Below are positions 1 through 5,237 of a stretch of 5,237 nucleotides of DNA, one piece after another. Source of the DNA: Arcobacter sp. UBA7394 (GTDB lineage: Bacteria; Campylobacterota; Campylobacteria; Campylobacterales; Arcobacteraceae). Under the pieces are notes generated by a model, which did no database searches, was not told the origin of the DNA, and saw only the letters and a program-made list of their open reading frames with translations. The translations under genes were made by a program, and so were the position numbers. Location: NCBI GenBank assembly GCA_002470185.1, contig DKNG01000048.1, forward strand, positions 1 through 5,237, written 5' to 3'. The stretch's first letter is position 1, and each line of letters opens with the position of its first letter.

Positions 1-6
1 ATAAAA

Positions 7-12
7 TATAAT
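7..12 (+). promoter_or_regulatory. Candidate sigma-70 -10 box for the pentapeptide-repeat membrane protein gene
   Basis: A perfect TATAAT lies 33 bases before the ATG at 46. Transcription would start near position 18-20 and give a short leader of about 26 bases. Campylobacterota vegetative promoters typically have a strong -10 and no conserved -35. Any upstream element lies outside the window, so this is a motif match in very AT-rich DNA. Confidence 0.45.
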
Positions 13-45
13 TTATTATTTGTAATTTTAATACGAAAAAGAATT

Positions 46-1359
46 ATGTGTAGTATTGAAAATTGTCAATTAGAATCATATGAAAACGGTAAGTGTATTT
101 TACATTGTGAAAAGGATGACTGGTACATTGAAATAGATTCAGAGAAAAATTGGGATAATTCAAAAATAAATAAATTTTGGATTGAATATAATAAAAATAA
201 TAAAGGTGGAAAACTAAGAGAAATACATTTCCCAAAATGTGAAAATATTTTAAGTCATGTAAAAAGTGAAAAAGAAATTTTTAAATATTTTTTTACTGAA
301 TGTAAATTCTATGATACTATTTCTTATAATGAATATTTTCCAAGAAATATATTTTATTTTGATAATTGTTCTTTTAATGGTGATATAAGCTTCTTTAAAA
401 ATATAAAATGTGAATTCTTTTTTTATGATTATTGTAATTTTAATAATAACTCCTTTTATGGAAATGCTTCAATTATTGATAATGATTTTAGTATTTTTAG
501 CTGTAAAAATATAAAAAATATAAACTTTAATAATATAAAAATTGAAGGTTCATTTTATATTGAAAATGCATATTTAAATGGAAAGGCTGATTTTAATTTT
601 GCAAATTTTAAAAAAGAATTTTCTTTAAATAGTTCAACATTTAATAGTTTAGAGTTCTACAATACGAAGTTTGAGAGCAACACTTTTTTTTCAGACTTGA
701 AAATATTATCAGCTGATAATGAATTTGATTTAAGTAAGAGCATTTTTTTTAATAAATCAAATTTCTTTAATATTTCTGTATTAAACTTGAATAGAGAAAC
801 TGCACGAATAATAAAAGACTCTTTTGAGCAACAGAACAATATTATTGAAGCAAATAAGTTTTATGCCTTAGAAATGAAAGAAAGAGAAAAAGAGTTAAAT
901 CAAGATAGAAAAGAAGGTAAAAACTTATTAGAGTGGTTAGTATTTAAAGTTCATGGATTAGCTTCTAATCATTCTCAAGATTGGTTACTCTCATTATGTT
1001 GGATTTTATCATTTAGTTTTGGATATGGATTTATAAATTGTATAAATGAATATTTAGATACTAAACTAGAGTTTATGTTAATTGATATTTTTCTTTTTGG
1101 TGTGATTACTTTAATTTCAGTTTTTGTCGTTGAATCAAAAAGAATAAATAACTATATGTTAATTGCTATATTTTATTTAATTTATGGTTTTGCTTCCAAA
1201 GATTTTAACCTTTTTGATATTTCTAATAATATTAATCCATTTTCAATAATGACTGGATGGCAAGAATTAAGTTTTTTAACTTTGTTTTACAAAATCATAA
1301 TAGCCTATCTAATCTACCAATTAATCATATCAATACGTCAAAACACTAGACGTAAATAA
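46..1359 (+). CDS. Pentapeptide-repeat-like protein with N-terminal Cys/His knuckle and C-terminal four-helix membrane domain; function unknown
   Basis: This gene encodes 437 residues and ends at TAA. Four parts are visible. (1) Residues 2-21 carry C2, C7, C17, H20 and C21, a small possible metal-binding knuckle. (2) Residues about 85-245 are rich in F, N and S and form a degenerate pentapeptide-repeat beta-helix, with small-x-Phe triplets such as CKF, CSF, CNF and STF about 22 residues apart. (3) Residues about 250-290 form a charged helical linker (EANKFYALEMKERE) of a kind I recall following such repeats in related bacteria. (4) Four hydrophobic helices lie near 313-331, 342-362, 369-384 and 409-429, followed by a basic tail. 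The protein is probably an inner-membrane protein with a large cytoplasmic front. The start is supported by the knuckle being at the extreme N-terminus and by the -10 box upstream, but the ribosome binding site is weak (gaaaaaga) and the frame has no stop back to base 1. Codons are more AT-rich than in leuS, which suggests an accessory gene. The biochemical role is unknown. Confidence 0.85.
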   Translation: MCSIENCQLESYENGKCILHCEKDDWYIEIDSEKNWDNSKINKFWIEYNKNNKGGKLREIHFPKCENILSHVKSEKEIFKYFFTECKFYDTISYNEYFPRNIFYFDNCSFNGDISFFKNIKCEFFFYDYCNFNNNSFYGNASIIDNDFSIFSCKNIKNINFNNIKIEGSFYIENAYLNGKADFNFANFKKEFSLNSSTFNSLEFYNTKFESNTFFSDLKILSADNEFDLSKSIFFNKSNFFNISVLNLNRETARIIKDSFEQQNNIIEANKFYALEMKEREKELNQDRKEGKNLLEWLVFKVHGLASNHSQDWLLSLCWILSFSFGYGFINCINEYLDTKLEFMLIDIFLFGVITLISVFVVESKRINNYMLIAIFYLIYGFASKDFNLFDISNNINPFSIMTGWQELSFLTLFYKIIIAYLIYQLIISIRQNTRRK

Positions 1360-1369
1360 TAAAATTTAT

Positions 1370-1401
1370 TAACGAGAGATAAAATATAATATCTCTTGTT
1401 A
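1370..1401. terminator. 12-bp inverted repeat after the first gene: weak terminator or promoter-overlapping operator
   Basis: The arms 1370-1381 and 1390-1401 pair over 12 bp with one G-U wobble, leaving an 8-base loop. The hairpin starts 11 bases after the stop codon, as expected of a terminator, but no real T-run follows (ttattca only). The loop and its edge contain TATAAT at 1385-1390, so the element could instead be a -10 box framed by an operator. Both readings are inference. Confidence 0.4.
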
Positions 1402-1405
1402 TTCA

Positions 1406-1415
1406 CGATATATCG
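1406..1415. repeat. Perfect 10-bp palindrome CGATATATCG
   Basis: The ten bases read the same on both strands and lie 5 bases after the inverted repeat at 1370-1401. Their G+C content stands out slightly in an otherwise A/T intergenic stretch. They could be half of a regulator site near a transcription start, but a palindrome this short can arise by chance. Confidence 0.3.
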
Positions 1416-1433
1416 GGCTTTAATCTAACTTAA

Positions 1434-1439
1434 TATAAA
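1434..1439 (+). promoter_or_regulatory. Candidate -10 box for the small membrane protein gene
   Basis: TATAAA, continuing as TATAAAAT to 1441, sits 52 bases before the ATG at 1492. It would place transcription start near 1446. There is no convincing -35, as is usual in this phylum. A competing TATAAT lies at 1385-1390. Confidence 0.35.
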
Positions 1440-1481
1440 ATATTACAATTATAAATTAATTAATCATAACTTTTTATGCTT

Positions 1482-1485
1482 GGAG
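1482..1485 (+). promoter_or_regulatory. Ribosome binding site GGAG that fixes the start of the small membrane protein
   Basis: GGAG is followed by a 6-base spacer and the ATG at 1492, an ideal Shine-Dalgarno arrangement. A TTG in the same frame at 1480 overlaps this motif and has no site of its own, so the longer reading is unlikely. Confidence 0.7.
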
Positions 1486-1491
1486 TATATT

Positions 1492-1995
1492 ATGGAAAAA
1501 TCAATTAGATTACAAAACACTAGTTCTTTAAAAAAGGTATTTTATTTTTTCAATAAGATAACTTCTAATAATGGAACTGATTGGTTACTTGCACTTACTT
1601 GGGTTGTTGTATTTGAGCTTATCTCATCTATTTTTGAGTATATATATTTAGATGTTGCACATAACTATGTTTATCATATTCCTGAGTCTTTATTCAAAGA
1701 GTTTTTAATAGCTATTTTATTAGTAGGATTCATTTGGTTTTCTGTAAATAGTATTGTTTTCATGAAAAGAAATCAGCTTTTTTATCTTACTTTTTATTTT
1801 ATTTTAGGTTCTTACCTTGTAATAACTCATGATATTACTTTTAATTTATTAGTTCATAATATTTTTAATCCTTTTGAATTTGAATTTAATCAATTCGGAC
1901 TATATATTATAATTCAATTATTTATTAAAGTAGTTAATACTTACTTATTATACATGACTTATATTTCTATAAAAAATAAGAAAAATATCAAATAG
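1492..1995 (+). CDS. Four-helix membrane protein, stand-alone paralogue of the C-terminal module of the upstream gene; function unknown
   Basis: From the ATG at 1492 this gene encodes 167 residues and ends at TAG. Hydrophobic segments lie near residues 31-49, 68-90, 96-112 and 135-157, followed by a lysine-rich tail (IKNKKNIK), so it is an integral inner-membrane protein. It aligns with residues about 299-437 of the preceding protein. SNNGTDWLLALTW here matches SNHSQDWLLSLCW there, NIFNPF matches NNINPF, and the last helix and basic tail correspond (YLLYMTYISIK against YLIYQLIISIR). The two DNA stretches 1562-1589 and 962-989 agree at 21 of 28 positions. It lacks the Cys knuckle, the beta-helix and most of the linker. 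It keeps its own ribosome binding site and an intact frame, so it looks like a working gene rather than debris, though a trimmed duplicate cannot be excluded. The separate promoter and 132-base gap argue against tight co-translation with its neighbour. No known functional family is recognised. Confidence 0.8.
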   Translation: MEKSIRLQNTSSLKKVFYFFNKITSNNGTDWLLALTWVVVFELISSIFEYIYLDVAHNYVYHIPESLFKEFLIAILLVGFIWFSVNSIVFMKRNQLFYLTFYFILGSYLVITHDITFNLLVHNIFNPFEFEFNQFGLYIIIQLFIKVVNTYLLYMTYISIKNKKNIK

Positions 1996-2010
1996 ATTTT
2001 ATTACCTATA

Positions 2011-2028
2011 AGCTCCATCTTTGGGGCT
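2011..2028. terminator. Short hairpin after the small membrane protein gene, possible terminator
   Basis: AGCTCC (2011-2016) and GGGGCT (2023-2028) pair over 6 bp with one U-G pair around a 6-base loop, 15 bases after the TAG at 1993-1995. It is the most G+C-rich spot of the intergenic region. The following bases are A-rich first and T-rich only from about 2037, so it is a poor textbook terminator. Its position between two transcription units is the main support. Confidence 0.4.
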
Positions 2029-2055
2029 AAAATAAAATTTTTATCATTTTTTAGA

Positions 2056-2061
2056 TAAAAT
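2056..2061 (+). promoter_or_regulatory. Candidate -10 box for the membrane protein-leuS-lptE operon
   Basis: TAAAAT, in the context GATAAAAT and after a T-rich run at 2037-2052, lies 40 bases before the ATG at 2102. T-rich tracts upstream of the -10 are usual in Campylobacterota promoters. The box lies within the right arm of a 7-bp inverted repeat (TTTTATC at 2039-2045, GATAAAA at 2054-2060). It would drive the downstream genes with a leader of about 34 bases. Confidence 0.4.
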
Positions 2062-2101
2062 AATAGCTTTATGAAAAAGCAAAAACTATAAAAGGATAAA
2101 A

Positions 2102-2446
2102 ATGGATTGGGGTAAAGTAACGTATATATTCTTTTCACTGATGTCACTTACAACTACGGCAGGGTTTCTTTATGAGCCAAATGCAATAGCATTATTTATT
2201 GCAGCGGGAGTAAATGTAATTTCAACGATTTTAAAACTTGGTGTTAAAAACTTACTTGCAGCAGAATTGCTAGCTAGTTCATTAGTGGCTGATTTACACC
2301 TAATTCCAGCATTTATGGTATTAACTTTTATGCACGACTTACCATTAGCTATCTCATTAGCAATTGGAGCAGTTGTAGCAAACGTATTCTCAATAGCACT
2401 AGCATTAATCGAAAGTGCAAAAAGTAATGATAAGGAAGATTTTTAA
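2102..2446 (+). CDS. Small four-helix inner-membrane protein, probable DUF6394 family
   Basis: This gene encodes 114 residues. The start is firm: AAGGA at 2092-2096 stands 5 bases before the ATG. Hydrophobic segments near residues 6-24, 27-47, 51-76 and 80-103 fill nearly the whole protein, and a short charged tail ([10 protein letters not shown]) follows. Conspicuous polar residues inside or next to the helices are a Thr triplet at 17-19, N38, E55, D64, H66, H78, D79 and N94. The sequence looks like the uncharacterised family I recall as DUF6394, found in Arcobacter-type and related bacteria; the family name is from memory. No enzymatic or transport role can be assigned. Its stop lies 2 bases before the leuS start, and the leuS ribosome binding site lies inside its last codons, so the two are almost certainly co-transcribed. 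Codon use is less AT-extreme than in the two genes before it, in line with a conserved core gene. Confidence 0.85.
2432..2436 (+). promoter_or_regulatory. leuS ribosome binding site inside the upstream gene
   Basis: AAGGA lies within the last codons of the small membrane protein gene, 12 bases before the leuS ATG. This is a longer spacer than ideal. Ribosomes finishing the upstream gene would clear and reload here, which suggests translational coupling. Confidence 0.5.
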
Positions 2447-2448
2447 TA

Positions 2449-4914
2449 ATGGATTATAATTCAAAACAAGTAGAACAAAAATGGCAAAAATTTTGGAGCG
2501 AAAATAAATCATTCGAACCAAGTGATGACCAAAGCAAAGACAAAAAATATATCTTAAGTATGTTTCCATACCCAAGTGGTAGAATCCACATGGGACACGT
2601 TAGAAACTACTGTTTAGGTGATGCTTTTGCTAGATTCTTTAGAAAAGCCGATTTCAATGTTCTTCACCCAATTGGTTGGGATAGTTTCGGTATGCCAGCT
2701 GAAAATGCTGCTATCAAACATAAGTTACATCCAAAGAAATGGACTTATGAAAATATTGATTATATGAGAGATGAGCTAAGTGCTTTAGGTCTTTCATTTT
2801 CTGAAACTAGAGAGTTCGCAACTTCTGATGAATTATATACAAAGTGGGAACAAGAGTTCATTATTAAAATGTACGAAGCAGGACTTTTATATAGAAAATC
2901 AACTACTGTAAACTGGTGTGAACCTTGTCATACAGTACTTGCAAATGAGCAAGTAGAAGAGGGTTGTTGTTGGAGATGTGATACTCCAGTTGAGCAAAAA
3001 GAGATGCCAGGTTACTATATCTCAATTACTAAATATGCTCAAGAATTACTTGATGATTTAAAATCTTTAGAGGGTGAATGGCCATCTCAAGTATTAACAA
3101 TGCAAGAAAACTGGATTGGTAGAAGTGAAGGTTTAGAGTTTAAATTCGAATTATCAAAAGATTCAAAATATAAACTTGATAGACATTTTACAAAATACGA
3201 AGTATTTACAACAAGACCTGACACAATTTATGGAGTTTCTTATTCTGCATTAGCACCTGAGCATCCAATTGTAAAATATATTGTTGATAATAAACTTTTA
3301 CCAGAAAAGAAAATCAAAGCTATCAAAGATATGCAAAAAGTATCTGAGAGAGATAGAGCTACTCAAGATAAAGAGGGTGTATCTTTAGAAATCGATGTTA
3401 TGCATCCATTAACTGGTGAAAAAATCCCAGTATGGGTTGCTAACTTTGTATTAGCATCTTACGGTGGTGGTGCGGTAATGGCTGTACCAGCTCACGATCA
3501 AAGAGACTTTGAATTTGCAACACAATATGGTTTAGATATTAAACAAGTTATTAATACTCCTGAGGGAGAAATGATTAAACCAACTGAAGCTTATACAGGT
3601 GAAGGTGAATTAATCAACTCTGAGAGTTTTACAGGACTTAAAAATACAAAAGCTAAAAAAGCTATTATTTACCACTTTGAGCAAAACTCAATTGGTGCAA
3701 AACAAGTAAACTTCAAATTAAGAGATTGGGGAGTTTCAAGACAAAGATATTGGGGAGCTCCAATTCCATTCGTACATTGTGATGATTGTGGATTAGTTGC
3801 TGAAAAATCTGAAAACTTACCAATTGCATTACCAGAAGATGTTGAGATTACAGGTGAGGGTAACCCACTAGATACTCATGAATCATGGAATAAATGTGCT
3901 TGTCCTAAGTGTGGAAAAGAAGCTAGAAGAGAAACTGATACTTTAGATACATTTGTACAATCTTCTTGGTATTTCCTAAGATATGCTACAAATCCTAAAA
4001 AATGGAATGACGAAGGTATTTCAAAAGCTGATACTGATTACTGGATGGATGTTGATCAATATATTGGTGGAATTGAACATGCAATTTTACACCTTTTATA
4101 TGCAAGATTCTTCACAAAAGTATTAAATGATTTAGGTTACACAAACTCTAGAGAACCATTCAAAAGATTACTTACTCAAGGTATGGTACTTAAAGATGGT
4201 GCTAAGATGTCAAAATCTAAAGGAAACGTTGTTGATCCTGATTTAATTGTTGAAAAATATGGTGCTGATACAGCTAGAATGTTTATTCTATTTGCTGCGC
4301 CTCCTACAAAAGAATTAGAGTGGAATGACTCTGCTGTTGAAGGTTCATTTAAATTCATCAAAAAGTTCTATGAAAGAGCTGAAAATGTTACTAAAGCTGG
4401 TGTTGATTCATTTAAAAATATTGACCATTCATCTTTAGACAAAGGTGAAAAAGAAGCTAGAAGAAAAGTTTATGAAGCATTACAAAAATCAAATGATGTA
4501 TTCAACAAAACTTATGCATTTAATACATTAATTGCAGCATCTATGGAAGCTATGAATGCACTTCAAGCTCAAAAAAATGAAGCTGTTTGGGCAGAAGGTT
4601 ATTATATCTTAACAAATATTTTAGAACCTGTTATTCCTCATGCTTGTTGGGATTTAGCAAATGGATTATTTGGAAGAGAAAACTTTAATTCTTCAATTGA
4701 AGTAAAAGAAGAAGTATTCCAATTAGACTCAGTTCTTATAGCTATTACTATTAATGGTAAAAAAAGAGGTGAAGTTGAAGTAGCTCCAAGTGCTACTAAA
4801 GAAGAAATTCTAGTAATCGCAAAAGAAAACTCTGGAAAATGGATTGATGGAAAAGAAATCATCAAAGAAATCGTTGTTCCAAATAAATTAGTAAACTTAG
4901 TGGTAAAAGGATAA
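2449..4914 (+). CDS. leuS: Leucyl-tRNA synthetase (LeuRS), complete
   Basis: This cytoplasmic class I synthetase charges tRNA-Leu with leucine using ATP and hydrolyses mischarged products. It has 821 residues, slightly shorter than E. coli LeuRS (860), and is intact. The catalytic HIGH motif is HMGH at 47-50 and KMSKS is at 586-590. Zinc-ribbon cysteines occur at C157/C160 with C174/C177, and at C444/C447 with C483 or C485 and C488. The CP1 editing domain (about 232-423) has the threonine-rich motif TTRPDT at 254-259 and the region AVPAHDQRD, where D350 matches the conserved editing aspartate (E. coli D345). The motifs [11 protein letters not shown] (430-440) and QSSWYFLRY (504-512) are typical of bacterial LeuRS. 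The anticodon-binding helical domain covers about 630-760, and the small C-terminal tRNA-binding domain covers about 760-821 ([11 protein letters not shown]). All key editing and synthetic residues are present, so a normal proofreading enzyme is expected. It is the middle gene of an operon with the small membrane protein upstream and lptE downstream. No T-box or leader peptide is visible. Confidence 0.99.
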   Translation: MDYNSKQVEQKWQKFWSENKSFEPSDDQSKDKKYILSMFPYPSGRIHMGHVRNYCLGDAFARFFRKADFNVLHPIGWDSFGMPAENAAIKHKLHPKKWTYENIDYMRDELSALGLSFSETREFATSDELYTKWEQEFIIKMYEAGLLYRKSTTVNWCEPCHTVLANEQVEEGCCWRCDTPVEQKEMPGYYISITKYAQELLDDLKSLEGEWPSQVLTMQENWIGRSEGLEFKFELSKDSKYKLDRHFTKYEVFTTRPDTIYGVSYSALAPEHPIVKYIVDNKLLPEKKIKAIKDMQKVSERDRATQDKEGVSLEIDVMHPLTGEKIPVWVANFVLASYGGGAVMAVPAHDQRDFEFATQYGLDIKQVINTPEGEMIKPTEAYTGEGELINSESFTGLKNTKAKKAIIYHFEQNSIGAKQVNFKLRDWGVSRQRYWGAPIPFVHCDDCGLVAEKSENLPIALPEDVEITGEGNPLDTHESWNKCACPKCGKEARRETDTLDTFVQSSWYFLRYATNPKKWNDEGISKADTDYWMDVDQYIGGIEHAILHLLYARFFTKVLNDLGYTNSREPFKRLLTQGMVLKDGAKMSKSKGNVVDPDLIVEKYGADTARMFILFAAPPTKELEWNDSAVEGSFKFIKKFYERAENVTKAGVDSFKNIDHSSLDKGEKEARRKVYEALQKSNDVFNKTYAFNTLIAASMEAMNALQAQKNEAVWAEGYYILTNILEPVIPHACWDLANGLFGRENFNSSIEVKEEVFQLDSVLIAITINGKKRGEVEVAPSATKEEILVIAKENSGKWIDGKEIIKEIVVPNKLVNLVVKG
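4905..4911 (+). promoter_or_regulatory. lptE ribosome binding site within the end of leuS
   Basis: AAAAGGA overlaps the last leuS codons and stands 8 bases before the ATG at 4920. It supports this start over the in-frame ATG at 4929 and indicates coupling to leuS. Confidence 0.6.
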
Positions 4915-4919
4915 TAAAG

Positions 4920-5237
4920 ATGAAAAGTATGAATGTTTTTAGAAAAGTATTATTCGTACTTTTCACTTTTGCATCTGTTTCATTAGTATTAAGTGGGTGT
5001 GGGTATAAACCATCATCTTATTATGCTAAAAAAGAGTTATCAGGGAAAGTATTCGTAAGATTTTTTGTTGATTTAAAAGACCCTAGAAATGCAGTTATTG
5101 CAAAAGATACAATTTATAGAGCATTATTGCAAAAACTTGATACTCAAATCGTAAATGATCAATCAATTGCAGATACAGTAATTGAAGGAAAAATTGCTTC
5201 TGTTTCTATGAAAGAGTTACAGTATGATAAAGATGGA
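4920..5237 (+). CDS. lptE: LPS-assembly outer-membrane lipoprotein LptE, N-terminal 106 residues (runs off the window)
   Basis: The gene starts 5 bases after the leuS stop, and the frame stays open to the last base. The protein begins with a basic n-region (K2, R8, K9) and a hydrophobic core to about residue 24. The lipobox LSGC follows, with C27 as the lipidated cysteine, so it is a signal-peptidase II lipoprotein. The mature start CGYKP resembles the CGF/CGY start of LptE proteins. The following alternation (KVFVRFF, then a helix around ALLQKL, then a strand around VIEGKIASVS) fits the alpha/beta fold of that family. LptE plugs the LptD barrel and helps insert lipopolysaccharide into the outer leaflet. 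The lptE gene also follows leuS in E. coli, which strongly supports the call. The C-terminal part is outside the window. The alternative is an unassigned lipoprotein, which is less likely given the position. Confidence 0.85.
   Translation, partial: MKSMNVFRKVLFVLFTFASVSLVLSGCGYKPSSYYAKKELSGKVFVRFFVDLKDPRNAVIAKDTIYRALLQKLDTQIVNDQSIADTVIEGKIASVSMKELQYDKDG

Noticed and set aside
44..235. A minus-strand frame opposite the start of the first gene
   Set aside because: It is F/Y/I-rich low-complexity sequence lying antisense to a convincing coding region.
657..839. A minus-strand frame inside the beta-helix gene
   Set aside because: It lies wholly antisense to the coding sequence, with no domain or ribosome binding site.
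1480..1491. A TTG start that would add four residues to the small membrane protein
   Set aside because: The TTG overlaps the GGAG ribosome binding site that serves the ATG at 1492 with ideal spacing, and it has no site of its own.
1360..1491. A tRNA, small RNA or remnant of a beta-helix coding region between the first two genes
   Set aside because: There is no cloverleaf, the frame into the second gene has a TAA at 1426, and no repeat-like codons are visible; only the hairpin, the palindrome and promoter-like motifs remain.
46..1995. The first two genes as a toxin-antitoxin or immunity pair
   Set aside because: The genes are separated by 132 bases with separate promoter signals, share homology with each other, and show no toxin, nuclease or known defence motif.
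2071..2091. A six-residue ORF (MKKQKL) in the leader of the small membrane protein-leuS operon, a possible leader peptide
   Set aside because: It has no ribosome binding site, only one Leu codon rather than a Leu run, and no attenuator hairpin after it.
1959..2147. A 62-residue minus-strand reading frame across the intergenic region
   Set aside because: It starts with GTG without a ribosome binding site, overlaps two + strand genes, and has the low-complexity hydrophobic make-up expected of AT-rich noise.
4176..4865. Two minus-strand frames opposite the 3' part of leuS (4176-4361 and 4638-4865)
   Set aside because: They mirror conserved LeuRS codons on the other strand and carry no recognisable protein features.

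Overview
The window reads as chromosomal DNA from an Arcobacter-like member of the Campylobacterota. The evidence is the very AT-rich composition, the dense one-strand gene packing, the promoters with clear -10 boxes but no obvious -35, and the leuS-lptE gene pair. The LeuRS and the small membrane protein before it look like those of Arcobacter-group genomes. The assignment rests on sequence recognition alone, and the genus cannot be fixed. Everything coding is on the + strand.

The left part (1 to about 2000) looks accessory. It holds two adjacent genes, each with its own likely promoter. The first (46-1359) encodes a 437-residue protein with an N-terminal Cys/His knuckle, a degenerate pentapeptide-repeat beta-helix, a charged helical linker and a four-helix membrane domain at the C-terminus. 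The second (1492-1995) encodes a 167-residue membrane protein that is essentially the same C-terminal membrane module without the front part. The two are diverged paralogues, and neither function is known. The 132-base gap between them holds a 12-bp inverted repeat with a TATAAT in its centre, a 10-bp palindrome and a likely promoter.

The right part (about 2050 to the end) looks like a conserved housekeeping operon. A promoter near 2056 is followed by a small four-helix membrane protein of unknown function (2102-2446, probably the DUF6394 family). Next come leuS, a complete leucyl-tRNA synthetase (2449-4914), and the start of a lipoprotein gene (4920 to the window edge) that is almost certainly lptE of the LPS-export machine. 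Spacings of 2 and 5 bases, with ribosome binding sites inside the preceding genes, indicate co-transcription and probably translational coupling.

The most interesting material is the left pair: a Cys-knuckle, beta-helix and membrane protein with a regular cysteine ladder, next to a stand-alone copy of its membrane module. Nothing in the window shows what it does.
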